This document shows, in pieces, positions 25,659 through 34,762 of a stretch of DNA of 47,313 nucleotides (its first letter is position 1; each line of letters starts with the position of its first letter). A model generated the notes under the pieces. That model saw only the letters and a list, made by a program, of their open reading frames with translations. It searched no databases and was not told the origin of the DNA. Origin of the DNA: Lysobacterales bacterium (GTDB lineage Bacteria; Pseudomonadota; Gammaproteobacteria; Xanthomonadales; SZUA-38); contig JASJDM010000036.1 of assembly GCA_030065125.1 (NCBI GenBank), positions 1 through 47,313 of the forward strand, read 5' to 3'. Made by a program: the position numbers and the translations under genes.

Positions 25659-26454
25659 CGTTGCCCGGCGCTGCATCGACAGCCTGGCTGGCGATCTGCC
25701 CGCGGATGCGGAAATCCTGGTCATCGACGACGCATCTCGACCGCGATTCGAGTACACCGGGAATCGTCCGGTCACCGTCCTGCGAAACCCCCGGCGGCAG
25801 GGCTACACCCGGTCGGCCAATCGCGGACTCAGGGCCAGCACTTCGGACATTATCCTGCTGGCCAACTCCGATACGGTCTTTCCATCAGGATCCGTGGCAG
25901 GCCTGGTGGCCGTCCTGGAAAACGGGGCGGACCTCTGCTCACCCCTGTCCAATGCGGCGTCCTGGCAGTCTGTGCCGGCGAAACTCTCCAGCAGCGGGAA
26001 CTGGACGGCCAACCTGACTATCGCAGCGGGGGACGCCAGCCAGCTCAATGAAATTGTTCGCAGGGTATCCCGGCGAGACCATCCCCGGGTGCCGTTGCTG
26101 AACGGATTTTGCCTGGCCATGGCGGCCAGCGTGCTCAACACCATTGGCTATTTCGACGAATCATGCTTTCCAACCGGCTACGGCGAAGAAGACGATTTCT
26201 GTATCAGGGCTGGTGAGGCCGGTTTCCGCTGCGTGATTGCGGACGATGTATTCGTGTTTCACGAAAAGTCCATGAGTTTTGGCCACCTGGCCAGGCGATG
26301 GCACTCGCGGCGAGGTGGCCGCGCGCTGAATCGAAAGTGGGGGCGCGACCGAATCGACCGGCTGGTGTCCGAGATGCGCGACAACGCGACGCTGGCGTAC
26401 ATGCGCGATGCCGTGGCAAAGGAATGGTCCCGGGCAAAGGCGACGCGGGATTGA
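25615..26454 (+). CDS. GT2 family glycosyltransferase (WcaA/rhamnosyltransferase-like)
   Basis: This 279-residue protein, counted from ATG 25615, begins TFITAVVCVHNQHDVARRC. It has LVIDDASR, the acceptor element ANRGLRAS and ILLANSDTVFPSGSV, in which NSD stands in for the DXD metal site. LNGFCLAMAASVL and GYGEEDDFCIRAGEAGF form the ED catalytic-base region typical of GT2 rhamnosyl- and related transferases. It acts in the cytoplasm on a nucleotide-sugar donor. Its 3' end overlaps the TTG of the GT4 gene (TTGA). It probably heads a unit of three glycosyltransferase genes. Upstream in-frame sequence to 25213 contains no domain, so a start there is unlikely. Confidence 0.85.
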   Translation: MTFITAVVCVHNQHDVARRCIDSLAGDLPADAEILVIDDASRPRFEYTGNRPVTVLRNPRRQGYTRSANRGLRASTSDIILLANSDTVFPSGSVAGLVAVLENGADLCSPLSNAASWQSVPAKLSSSGNWTANLTIAAGDASQLNEIVRRVSRRDHPRVPLLNGFCLAMAASVLNTIGYFDESCFPTGYGEEDDFCIRAGEAGFRCVIADDVFVFHEKSMSFGHLARRWHSRRGGRALNRKWGRDRIDRLVSEMRDNATLAYMRDAVAKEWSRAKATRD

Positions 26455-28052
26455 AAGTCGATCAGCGACCCACGGTGATTATCGACTGGCGGGAGCAGGG
26501 ATCGCAGGCCCTGCGCTGGTCGATAACTTCCTTTGAACAGGCCGGTTTTCCGGTCATGCTGCGCAAAGATGGCAGGCTGTACCGGACTACCGGGCATCGC
26601 CCCTACCTGGGTGATGAAGTATCCGGGGATCCTGGCAGCGCCCTGCTGGTGTCCGCCGGCCACCTGCCTGCAAACCGGTCCTTCGATGGAGGTATCCCGG
26701 AAGGCCACGCTCCTGTCCCCGCTATCCGCGGGCGGCTGCAACCGGGATGCACCTTCAAACAGACCCTGCCGCCCCCGGGCCAGGACGGGTTGTTCGTGGT
26801 CGACGGCACCACGGGCAGGCCGTGGGGACTGGTGCCGGGAAGGCGCCGGTTCGACCCGAAGCCCGTGGTCTGGGAGGTCGGGCGCAGCGTCGTCAGTGCC
26901 ATGCGCAAGGGCGCGTATCTGGCAGCCGCCGGGTCCGCACTGCGGGGACTGCGGGATGTTATGCAGAGCTGGCGGGAAGACTGCGCGGCGCTGCCGCCGC
27001 CTGCCGGCGAAGGTCAGTTCACGGTAACGTACGTCCTGGAGCGCCTGGTCATTGCTGGCGGCGTTTTGTCAGTGATCCAGCTGGTCAACGAACTGGTTCT
27101 GGCCGGGATCGATGCCCGCATTGCCTGCCTGTTCGAGGACCCGGCCGTGTACCGCTGGCAGCCGATGCTGACCCGGCCCATGGTGTTTCGCAACCCGCGG
27201 GACCTGGTCCGCTCCCTGCCACCCACCGATATCGCCGTAGCGACCCTCTGGAAAACCGCGCCCTGGGTGGCCCAACTCAAATCCGGCGGAAAAGCCGGCC
27301 GCACGGTGTATTTTCTGCAGGGTTATGAACCCTGGTTTTTTCCGGAGCGCATGGAACGCCGGCGGCAGCAGATCGTGAGTGAGTATGGACTGATGGATCA
27401 CCACGTGGTGAAGACCGACTGGCTCGCCCGGAAGATGTCGGGGCACAATATCAACACCCGCAAAATCCCCCTGGGGCTCAATCTTGACGTGTTTTACCCC
27501 CGGCAAAAAACTGACCGGCGTCCACGGCTGGTTGCAATGGCTCGCCCGGACATGCCCAATTTCGGCTTCGACCTGTTGATCTCCGTATTGGGCCTCCTGC
27601 GCCAGCGTATTCCTGAGCTGGGCATCAGCCTGTTTGGCAGCCGCCACCTGCCAGACCCCGGATTCGCGTTCGACAACCACGGCATTGTCGAAGACCATGC
27701 CAGGCTGGCCAGGATTTACGGTGAAGCGGACGTTTTTGTGGATGCCGCCCGCTTCCAGGGATTTGGCCGCTGCGGGCTGGAGGCAATGGCCTGTGGCACC
27801 GCCTGTGTGCTGCGAACGTCCGGTGGCGTCAGCGAATACGCCGTCGGTGATGTCAACGCGCTGGTGTACGACACCGACAACCCGGAGGTCGTTGCCGGGT
27901 TGGTCGAATCCCTGCTGGATAACCCGGACCAGCGGCAGGCGCTGGCGACCCGGGGGCTGGAAACAGCCCAGCAGCACTGCCACCAACTTGAGGCGGAAAC
28001 CACGGCCGGGTTTTTCCGCTCGATTCTGGGCATCCAGGAGGAACCCGCTTGA
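26451..28052 (+). CDS. GT4-type glycosyltransferase with extra N-terminal region
   Basis: This 533-residue protein starts at TTG 26451, ten bases after AAAGG, overlapping the upstream stop. ATG 26424 is the alternative. Residues ~1-180 (VIIDWREQGSQALRW...) are not a recognised domain; they may be a divergent N-terminal domain. From about residue 185 there is a GT-B fold: TYVLERLVIAGGVLSVIQLV, ARPDMPNFGFDLL (donor-binding domain start), FGSRHLPDPG, DVFVDAARFQGFGRCGLEAMACGTACV and NALVYDTDNPE. The E-containing LEAMACG is the classical donor-binding motif of GT4. The product is cytoplasmic and uses a nucleotide sugar. The following GT2 gene overlaps it by 4 bases with a strong SD. Confidence 0.83.
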   Translation: MKVDQRPTVIIDWREQGSQALRWSITSFEQAGFPVMLRKDGRLYRTTGHRPYLGDEVSGDPGSALLVSAGHLPANRSFDGGIPEGHAPVPAIRGRLQPGCTFKQTLPPPGQDGLFVVDGTTGRPWGLVPGRRRFDPKPVVWEVGRSVVSAMRKGAYLAAAGSALRGLRDVMQSWREDCAALPPPAGEGQFTVTYVLERLVIAGGVLSVIQLVNELVLAGIDARIACLFEDPAVYRWQPMLTRPMVFRNPRDLVRSLPPTDIAVATLWKTAPWVAQLKSGGKAGRTVYFLQGYEPWFFPERMERRRQQIVSEYGLMDHHVVKTDWLARKMSGHNINTRKIPLGLNLDVFYPRQKTDRRPRLVAMARPDMPNFGFDLLISVLGLLRQRIPELGISLFGSRHLPDPGFAFDNHGIVEDHARLARIYGEADVFVDAARFQGFGRCGLEAMACGTACVLRTSGGVSEYAVGDVNALVYDTDNPEVVAGLVESLLDNPDQRQALATRGLETAQQHCHQLEAETTAGFFRSILGIQEEPA

Positions 28053-29080
28053 GCACCGCCGTTGTTGTCATCAACTGGAACGGATTCAGCGACACCGTGG
28101 AGTGCGTTCAATCCATGCTGGACCAGACGATCTCGGACTACCGCGTTTTCCTCGTGGACAACGGCTCAGATGGCGACGACGCCGCGCGCCTGGCCGACCA
28201 ATACGCCGGCGAACCCCGGGTCGAACTGGTTCGATTCGACAACAACGAAGGCTTTGCGCGGGGGGTGAACCGAGCCATCCGTGACTGCGTGGACCTGGAT
28301 CAATTCCAGTGGGTTGCCCTGCTGAACAATGATGCGGTGGTCGAACGCGACTGGCTGGAGCAGCTTCAGGCTGCGGCCCATCGCCATAATTGTGACCTGA
28401 TCGCCAGCCGCATGACCAACTACTACCAGCGCGACCTGCTGGACAACGCCGGTCATGAATTCCTCAATACCGGCGAAATCCTGCCCCGGGGCGCAGGCCA
28501 GCCGGCGGAGAATTTCCAACAGGACAGCGACGTCCTGGGCGCCTGCGGCGGCGGCTGCCTGATCTCCACCCGCCTGATTCGACAGATTGGCCTGTTCGAC
28601 CCCTTTTTTGAGACGGGGTATGAGGACGCGGAATTCGGTTTGCGCGCCTTCCTGGCCGGCTACCGGATTGTCTACGCGGCGGATGCCGTCACCCACCACA
28701 AGATCAGCCAGTCCATCAACAAGATCCGCGACCGGGCCTATGCGGTGCGCCTGCAGGTGAACATTAACTACACCTATCTCAAACTGACCCCATGGCCGGT
28801 GCTGCTGACCAACGCTCCTTTCGTACTGCTCAAGACCTTTGCGGTACCCGCCGCCGCGCTGCTGTTTCTCCGCTGGACCTTGCTGTCCGTCCAGCTGTCC
28901 GCCTTGTGGAAAACCCTGGAGCAATTGCCATTCATCCTCAAACAGCGGCGTTTGAGCCAAGGGTTTCGGCGCCGCCCAAGCCTGCAGGTCATTAAAAGCC
29001 AACGCCTTTTTTTGCAGGTTTACCTGGATTACCTGCGGCGCTACCTGCTGGGCGGCGAGAAAACGGTGTTTGAGCGCTGA
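28049..29080 (+). CDS. GT2 family glycosyltransferase (rhamnosyltransferase-like)
   Basis: This 343-residue protein starts at TTG 28049 with an excellent AGGAGG Shine-Dalgarno (28037-28042) and a TTGA overlap with the preceding gene. It begins STAVVVINWNGFSDTVECV. It contains VDNGSDGDD, ALLNNDAVVERDWLEQL (NND as the metal site) and the base-containing GYEDAEFGLRAFLAGYRI. It therefore belongs to the GT2 group that includes WbbL-type rhamnosyltransferases. A hydrophobic stretch near residues 250-275 may attach the protein to the membrane, and the C-terminal tail is basic. It ends the three-gene run begun at 25615, and a 177-base gap follows. The exact sugar is not deducible. Confidence 0.88.
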   Translation: MSTAVVVINWNGFSDTVECVQSMLDQTISDYRVFLVDNGSDGDDAARLADQYAGEPRVELVRFDNNEGFARGVNRAIRDCVDLDQFQWVALLNNDAVVERDWLEQLQAAAHRHNCDLIASRMTNYYQRDLLDNAGHEFLNTGEILPRGAGQPAENFQQDSDVLGACGGGCLISTRLIRQIGLFDPFFETGYEDAEFGLRAFLAGYRIVYAADAVTHHKISQSINKIRDRAYAVRLQVNINYTYLKLTPWPVLLTNAPFVLLKTFAVPAAALLFLRWTLLSVQLSALWKTLEQLPFILKQRRLSQGFRRRPSLQVIKSQRLFLQVYLDYLRRYLLGGEKTVFER

Positions 29081-29257
29081 CATGATCCAGCCACCGCCTG
29101 GCGGCCAATTGGCCCGCTCGTCCCTTTTAACCAAACACTAACCTGCCCTGCATTAAACTCTGAAAAAAACCGGAACTGGGTCACAGTTTTTGACTTCGGC
29201 TTCGGTACAGTATCGGATTTCAATAATTTCAATACTTCTCATCGGGGGTTTTTCACT
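29081..29257. promoter_or_regulatory. Intergenic region before the DUF1800 gene, with a possible promoter
   Basis: This 177-base spacer becomes AT-rich toward the DUF1800 start. TTGACT at 29190-29195 could be a -35, but the -10 choice is uncertain (TATCGG at 15 bases, GGATTT at 19). A GGCCAATTGGCC palindrome (29103-29114) is followed by a short T run at 29124-29127. That is too loose to call a terminator. Confidence 0.35.
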
Positions 29258-31291
29258 ATGGCCAGTTCGTCGGGACGACGGAAGTTTCTCGCGGCAGGAG
29301 GTGCCGCCTGCCTGACCGGAATGGGCGCATCGGGCGCTGCCAGCGCAAAAACGGTCACCAACCCGGTCACCAACCGCGTTAATCCGCGGCTGGAGCCCGC
29401 CCTGACCAAGGGCGCAATCATCGGCGCTTCGGAAAACGTTGTGCTGCCGCCCTTTGAGGTGCGGGTGCTCAACAAGATGGGCTTTGGCCCGGCCCGGCGA
29501 CAGCTCGGGACCGGCGTCTCGGTCAATCCGGACGTCATTATGAGCACCGGCTTCGAGACCCCGACCTCTGATTTCGCCACCCAGGACGACGTCGCCCACT
29601 TCATCGCGCTGGGATCCACCGACGACGAGCGGCTGGCCAACTACGTTGAGGAGCAGCTGGACCCGGATCTGGATGATTCAGAGTGGGAAACCCGCTTCGC
29701 CCAGTATGCCGACGTCGATTACGAGACGCTGAGCGACCCGCTGAGACGGACGTTTGGACTGCGCATGTGCGAAGGGTTCAGCACCTACGACCGCCCCCGG
29801 CGGGAAGTGGAGATGGCCGCGTTTTTCCGGGCCTGCTACAGCCGCCGCCAGCTGTTCGAGCTGATGGTGGATTTCTGGCACAACCATTTCAATGTGTATG
29901 TGTTCGATAACCGGGACGTGCAGGCCGCCTGGGCGTCCTGGGACACCGAGATCATCCGGCCCAACTGCTTCGGCAATTTCTACAACATGGTGATTGCCCA
30001 GGCTCAGCACCCGGCAATGATGCATTACCTGGACAATGTGCGTAACAGCGTGTCCGGCATCAATGAAAACTTCTGCCGGGAACTGTTCGAACTGCACTGC
30101 ATGGGCGCAGAGAACTACGCCGGCGACGCCTTCCCGTTCCAGGTGGACCCGGTGGACGTGCAGCCGGACGGATCCCGCAATCCCTATGCTGCCCTGAACG
30201 ACCCGGATCTGGACAACCCCGGACTCGGCGTATTCCTGGCAGACCCCAACGTGGATGTAGCCAAGTTCTACACCGACACCGACGTACTGGAGGCCGCCCA
30301 GGCCATGACGGGCTGGCGCTATGACGAGAACCAGAACGCCGACGCGCCCAATTGCGGCACCGGGGGCTTCATTGCCAACGAGGACGCCCATAACAGTGAC
30401 GCCAGCAAATCGGTACTGACCCGCGGCTTCGCTGCCATACCGGCCAACCTTGGCGCCGAGTTTGAAGGCAAGCTGATCTGCAAGATCGCCGCCTATCATC
30501 CCGGAACAGCCACCTATATCGCCCGCAAACTGTGCACCCGGCTCATATCCGACAATCCGCCGGAGAGCATCGTCACGGCGGCGGCCCAGACCTTTTTCGC
30601 CCACCGCAAGAGCAATGACCAGATTGCCAGAACCCTGCGGACCATCCTGCTGTCCGACGAGTTCAAAGATGCGGCCAACTGGGGCGCCAAGACCAAGCGC
30701 CCGTTTGAGTACGTGGTGTCGGCCATGCGCGCCGGCGGCATGCAGCACGATCTGCGCCCCGACGATGACGCCTCGGAAGACTTCATGAACCGTTACGACG
30801 ACGGTACCCAGGAGCTGTTCACCTGGCGTACGCCGGACGGCTTCCCGGACAACCGGGAGCACTGGGAAGGGTCCACCTCCCTGGTCAAGTCCTGGCGCAC
30901 CATCGACTGGATGTTCGATCGGGATTTCAGAGAAACCAACCGTTTCATGCGGGCGATTAACATCACCCTGGACAACCTCAGTGGCAACCCGACCCCGCGC
31001 CAGGTCGTCGAATTCTGGTGCAACTGGCTGTATGGCTTTACCCCGGCGGGATCCTGGTGTGGCCCGGTGGGAACGTTGCACCAGAGTGCGCCCACCAAGG
31101 TGGGCAGCGTGGCCCTGCAGTTCATGACCCAGCTGGGATTTGCCGGCAACGCTGACGCTTCCGTCTGGTCATACGACGAACCCATCTTGCGTAACGACCT
31201 GCGCGCCAACGACTCGCCCTTTTACTGGCACCAGCGTCTGACCGGGATGGTCAAGCTGCTGGTCTGGTCTCCGCAATTCATGCAGCGCTGA
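29258..31291 (+). CDS. Tat-exported DUF1800 family protein
   Basis: This 677-residue protein begins MASSSGRRKFLAAGG, a twin-arginine signal (RR at 7-8 with FL) followed by a small-residue region and AASA, so it is probably folded before export to the periplasm. The mature part matches the DUF1800 family: LMVDFWHNHFNVY, FCRELFELHCMGAENY, ALTGWR-like AMTGWRYDEN, and the C-terminal region RTPDGFPDN....W. DUF1800 genes are nearly always paired with DUF1501 genes, as here (gap 11 bases to the chosen start). The function of the pair is unknown; roles in cell-surface or extracellular metabolism have been suggested. The AT-rich upstream region has a TTGACT. Confidence 0.92.
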   Translation: MASSSGRRKFLAAGGAACLTGMGASGAASAKTVTNPVTNRVNPRLEPALTKGAIIGASENVVLPPFEVRVLNKMGFGPARRQLGTGVSVNPDVIMSTGFETPTSDFATQDDVAHFIALGSTDDERLANYVEEQLDPDLDDSEWETRFAQYADVDYETLSDPLRRTFGLRMCEGFSTYDRPRREVEMAAFFRACYSRRQLFELMVDFWHNHFNVYVFDNRDVQAAWASWDTEIIRPNCFGNFYNMVIAQAQHPAMMHYLDNVRNSVSGINENFCRELFELHCMGAENYAGDAFPFQVDPVDVQPDGSRNPYAALNDPDLDNPGLGVFLADPNVDVAKFYTDTDVLEAAQAMTGWRYDENQNADAPNCGTGGFIANEDAHNSDASKSVLTRGFAAIPANLGAEFEGKLICKIAAYHPGTATYIARKLCTRLISDNPPESIVTAAAQTFFAHRKSNDQIARTLRTILLSDEFKDAANWGAKTKRPFEYVVSAMRAGGMQHDLRPDDDASEDFMNRYDDGTQELFTWRTPDGFPDNREHWEGSTSLVKSWRTIDWMFDRDFRETNRFMRAINITLDNLSGNPTPRQVVEFWCNWLYGFTPAGSWCGPVGTLHQSAPTKVGSVALQFMTQLGFAGNADASVWSYDEPILRNDLRANDSPFYWHQRLTGMVKLLVWSPQFMQR

Positions 31292-31302
31292 GGATGACGA
31301 TC

Positions 31303-32574
31303 ATGGATAAGAAAACTGTAAATCTTCCCCGGCGCCGCTTTTTTGCCGATACCGGCGCAGGGATTGCGGCCGGCGCGGCCTCCGTTGGCCTGGGTTTTTC
31401 CAACCGGGTTACCGCCGGAAACGGGCCCAACATCCAGACCAAGCTTCTGGTATATGTGTTCCTGCGCGGCGGCATGGACGGCCTGAGCTTCATGGTCCCC
31501 ACCAGCGGGCCGGATCAGAGCGCTTACGCCCAGGCTCGGGACCGGACCTATATCGCGCCCACGGACGGCGTACTGGATCTGTTCGGCTCAGGTTTTGGCC
31601 TCAACCCCAACTGCTCGGCCCTGCACAACATCCGCAACCGGGTGGCTTTCATCCACGCCTGCGGCCATCCCGAGAACGCGCTGACCCGCAGCCACTTCGA
31701 CGCCCAGGAGCAGATTGAGCTGGGCACGCCGGGGGATCAGACCGGATCTGAAGGCTTCCTGGCCCGCTACCTGTCGAACATCTCCCACGACCCGACCTCG
31801 GTATTTACCTCCATGGCCTCCAGCAGCAACACGCCGGTCAGCCTGGGTGGGTATACCGACGTGGCCACGCTGGACTCACCCAGCAGTTTCAGCCCCAACT
31901 CGTCATTTCCGTATGCCGATACCCACAACATCATGCTGCGCGAAATGTACAACGGCGCCGGAACCCTGGACGAGGCCGGGCTGGCCACCATGGACGCGGT
32001 GGATTTCATCAACTCCTTTGACCTGGGCAACTACCAGTCCGCCAATTCGTCGTTCCCTTACCCGGATTCCGGCTTCGCCAACGACCTGGCCCTGATCGCC
32101 CAGCTCTGGACCCTGAACCTGGGCATTTCCGTGGCCACGGTGGACCGGGGCGGCTGGGATAACCACACCGACATGAACCCGCTGCCGAACAACTTCGGTT
32201 TCGGCGCGCGGATCGGGGACATTTCCAGCTCCCTGCGGGCCTTCTACGAAGACCTCGCCGCCCGCGGCCGCGCCAACGACGTGGCCATCGTGGTGCAGAC
32301 GGAGTTCGGCCGCCAGGTCAGCGAAAACGGCAACTTCGGTACCGACCACGGTTACGGCTGCCCCATGCTGGTCATCGGTGGCGGCATCAACGGCGGCGTG
32401 TACGGCAGTTTCCCCGGAATCCAGACCCAGCAAAGGATCGGGGATTCGGTTCGCCCGACCACGGATTTCCGCCGGGTGCACTCCTCGGTGATTGACCGGG
32501 TGATGGGTCGGCCCGATCTGGTCAATGACGTGTTCCCCGGGTTCCCCTACACGCCGATGAACTTCACCCTCTGA
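31303..32574 (+). CDS. Tat-exported DUF1501 family protein
   Basis: This 423-residue protein starts at ATG 31303, eight bases after GAGGA; ATG 31294 is the alternative but has no room for a ribosome-binding site. NLPRRRFFADTGAGIAAGA is a twin-arginine signal. Conserved DUF1501 landmarks are YVFLRGGMDGLSFMVPT, the HACGHPENALTRSHFDAQ region, STVDRGGWDNHT-like ATVDRGGWDNHTD, VQTEFGRQ and TDHGYGCPMLVIGGG. These His/Asp-rich motifs recall the alkaline-phosphatase/sulfatase-like fold. It is exported with the DUF1800 partner; activity is not established. A strong terminator follows at 32587, so the two genes form their own unit. Confidence 0.92.
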   Translation: MDKKTVNLPRRRFFADTGAGIAAGAASVGLGFSNRVTAGNGPNIQTKLLVYVFLRGGMDGLSFMVPTSGPDQSAYAQARDRTYIAPTDGVLDLFGSGFGLNPNCSALHNIRNRVAFIHACGHPENALTRSHFDAQEQIELGTPGDQTGSEGFLARYLSNISHDPTSVFTSMASSSNTPVSLGGYTDVATLDSPSSFSPNSSFPYADTHNIMLREMYNGAGTLDEAGLATMDAVDFINSFDLGNYQSANSSFPYPDSGFANDLALIAQLWTLNLGISVATVDRGGWDNHTDMNPLPNNFGFGARIGDISSSLRAFYEDLAARGRANDVAIVVQTEFGRQVSENGNFGTDHGYGCPMLVIGGGINGGVYGSFPGIQTQQRIGDSVRPTTDFRRVHSSVIDRVMGRPDLVNDVFPGFPYTPMNFTL

Positions 32575-32586
32575 CATCATCCACGT

Positions 32587-32618
32587 GCCGGCCTGCCCAC
32601 TGGCAGGCCGGCCGTTTT
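32587..32618 (+). terminator. Rho-independent terminator after the DUF1501 gene
   Basis: A perfect 11-bp GC-rich stem (GCCGGCCTGCC/GGCAGGCCGGC) with a CACT loop is followed by CG and TTTT. It lies 12 bases past the stop codon and closes the DUF1800-DUF1501 unit. Confidence 0.8.
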
Positions 32619-32655
32619 CATTCCGGCCCCGCCTCCCCGCCCGCGCGGCACGCGA

Positions 32656-32661
32656 TACAAT
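32656..32661 (+). promoter_or_regulatory. Candidate -10 element for gmd-fcl
   Basis: TACAAT (5 of 6 to consensus) lies 29 bases before the gmd ATG and after the terminator of the previous unit. No good -35 is visible at 17 bases, so this is a tentative call supported by position. Confidence 0.4.
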
Positions 32662-32690
32662 AGCGCCACCAACCGCGGCAGACCGAGGCA

Positions 32691-33809
32691 ATGAAACGGG
32701 CTCTCATCACCGGCATCACCGGGCAGGACGGTTCCTACCTGGCTGAATTCCTGCTGAATAAAGGCTACCAGGTCCACGGCATCAAGCGGCGGGCGTCGTC
32801 GTTCAACACCCAGCGGATCGACCACATCTACCAGGCACCTGACCAGGACCACCGCAACCTGATCCTGCATTACGGTGACCTGACCGATTCCACCAGCCTG
32901 ATCCGCATCATGCAGCAGGTGCAGCCCGACGAGGTCTACAACCTGGGCGCCCAGTCTCATGTCGCGGTGAGCTTTGAAACCCCGGAATACACTGCCGACG
33001 TTGATGCCCTGGGAGTTCTGCGCCTGCTGGAGGCCATCCGGCTGCTGGGACTGGAGAAGAAGACGCGCTTCTACCAGGCCTCAACGTCGGAACTGTTCGG
33101 ACTGGTGCAGCAGACGCCCCAGAGCGAGACCACGCCGTTTCACCCACGCTCCCCCTACGGCGTGGCCAAGCTTTACGGACACTGGATCACCGTCAACTAC
33201 CGCGAGGCCTACGGGATGTATGCCTGCAACGGGATCCTGTTCAACCACGAGTCCCCGCGCCGCGGTGAGACCTTTGTCACCCGTAAGATTACCCGGGGTC
33301 TGGCCAACGTCTGCCAGGGCATCGACGACTGCGTCCACCTGGGTAACCTGGACGCCCTGCGAGACTGGGGCCACGCCCGGGACTATGTCCAGATCCAGTG
33401 GCTGATGCTGCAGCAGGACCAGCCCCGGGATTATGTCATCGCAACGGGACAGCAGTGTTCAGTGCGGGACTTCGTCCAGCTCAGCGCGGCGCGCCTGGGG
33501 CTGGGTCTGCGCTTCCAGGGCAGCGGGGTTGATGAAGTGGGCATCGTGGAGTCGGTGGAGGGCTCTCACGCCCCGGCCGTGAATCCCGGAGATACCGTGG
33601 TGCGGGTCGATCCCCGTTACTTTCGCCCGGCCGAGGTCAACACCCTGCTGGGAGACGCCAGCCTGGCCCGGCGTCAGCTCGACTGGTCACCGGGCCATAG
33701 CCTGGAAGAGATGTGCCATGAAATGGTGGACCACGACCTGGAGCAGGCCCAGAGGCTGGCTCTGCTGAAAACCCATGGCTTCGAAACACCCCGCCCCAGT
33801 GATCGATGA
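32691..33809 (+). CDS. gmd: GDP-mannose 4,6-dehydratase
   Basis: This 372-residue protein converts GDP-D-mannose to GDP-4-keto-6-deoxy-D-mannose, the first step to GDP-L-fucose and other 6-deoxyhexoses, using a bound NADP(H). The sequence matches Gmd along its length: [57 protein letters not shown] (catalytic Thr/Ser-Glu region), [13 protein letters not shown] (Tyr-Lys pair) and [18 protein letters not shown]. Length is the usual ~370. It begins a new unit after a terminator and overlaps fcl by 4 bases (ATGA). Sugar made here could be used by the glycosyltransferases in the window. Confidence 0.98.
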   Translation: MKRALITGITGQDGSYLAEFLLNKGYQVHGIKRRASSFNTQRIDHIYQAPDQDHRNLILHYGDLTDSTSLIRIMQQVQPDEVYNLGAQSHVAVSFETPEYTADVDALGVLRLLEAIRLLGLEKKTRFYQASTSELFGLVQQTPQSETTPFHPRSPYGVAKLYGHWITVNYREAYGMYACNGILFNHESPRRGETFVTRKITRGLANVCQGIDDCVHLGNLDALRDWGHARDYVQIQWLMLQQDQPRDYVIATGQQCSVRDFVQLSAARLGLGLRFQGSGVDEVGIVESVEGSHAPAVNPGDTVVRVDPRYFRPAEVNTLLGDASLARRQLDWSPGHSLEEMCHEMVDHDLEQAQRLALLKTHGFETPRPSDR

Positions 33810-34759
33810 CTGAACTCACCCGGGTATTCCTGGCAGGTCACCGGGGCATGGTGGGGTCGGCCCTGCTGCGCGCCCTGTCGCGCCGTCCGGAGGTGGAACT
33901 GCTGACCTGTGATCGGCAGGCCCTGGACCTGACCGACCAGTCGGCGGTGCGGGATTACCTGGCGGCCCACCGGCCCCGGAAAATCATCATCGCGGCGGCC
34001 CGGGTGGGTGGCATCCACGCCAACAATATCTTTCCCGCGGAGTTCATCTACCAGAACCTGATGATCGCCGCGAACCTGATCCACGGGGCCCACCTGGCCG
34101 AGGTTTCGCAACTGCTGTTCCTCGGTTCCTCCTGCGCCTACCCCAAGTTTGCCGACCAGCCCATCGGAGAGGAAGCCCTGCTGGCCGGCCTGCTGGAGCC
34201 CACCAATGAACCCTACGCCGTGGCCAAGATTGCCGGCATCAAGCTGTGCGAGAGCTACAACCGCCAGTACGGCCGGGACTACCGCTCCGTGATGCCCACC
34301 AACCTGTACGGTCCCAATGACAACTTTCATCCCGATCACTCCCACGTGGTGCCGGCGCTGATCCGGCGTTTCCACGAGGCCGCCAGCCAGGGACTGGACG
34401 AAGTGGCCGTTTGGGGAAGCGGCCGGGCCCTGCGGGATTTCCTGCACGTGGACGACCTGGCGACAGCGTGCATCCAGGTGCTGGATGCACCCGTCGATCG
34501 CTACCGCGAGCTGACCCTGCCCATGAACTCCCTGATCAATATCGGTTCGGGATCGGAGGTGTCCATCGCGGAGCTGGCAAGGACCATCGCCGGGGTCACC
34601 GGATTCAATGGTGAGATCGTGTTTGACGCCTCCCGTCCCGACGGCACGCCAAGAAAACAGCTGGACGTGAGCCGTATGAGCGCGCTGGGATGGCGCCCGG
34701 GCATCTCGCTGCAGGAAGGTCTGGAGGCAACCTACCGCTGGTTTCTGGACAACGTGTAG
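33806..34759 (+). CDS. fcl: GDP-L-fucose synthase
   Basis: This 317-residue protein is the epimerase-reductase that turns GDP-4-keto-6-deoxymannose into GDP-L-fucose with NADPH. Motifs: [17 protein letters not shown] (cofactor binding), [46 protein letters not shown] (catalytic Tyr-Lys), [13 protein letters not shown] and [14 protein letters not shown]. Length is normal. It starts in an ATGA overlap with gmd, the standard order for this pair. The gene ends 3 bases before the convergent TPR gene, with no obvious terminator in between. Confidence 0.97.
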   Translation: MTELTRVFLAGHRGMVGSALLRALSRRPEVELLTCDRQALDLTDQSAVRDYLAAHRPRKIIIAAARVGGIHANNIFPAEFIYQNLMIAANLIHGAHLAEVSQLLFLGSSCAYPKFADQPIGEEALLAGLLEPTNEPYAVAKIAGIKLCESYNRQYGRDYRSVMPTNLYGPNDNFHPDHSHVVPALIRRFHEAASQGLDEVAVWGSGRALRDFLHVDDLATACIQVLDAPVDRYRELTLPMNSLINIGSGSEVSIAELARTIAGVTGFNGEIVFDASRPDGTPRKQLDVSRMSALGWRPGISLQEGLEATYRWFLDNV

Positions 34760-34762
34760 GCC

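Noticed and set aside
29103..29127. GGCCAATTGGCC palindrome with a later short T run, after the GT2 gene
   Set aside because: The hairpin has a bulge and the T run is too far away and too short for a Rho-independent terminator.
29678..31081. Minus-strand open frame of about 470 codons
   Set aside because: It is antisense to the DUF1800 gene, whose family motifs are clear; its product has low-complexity Val/Gly/His composition and no domain.
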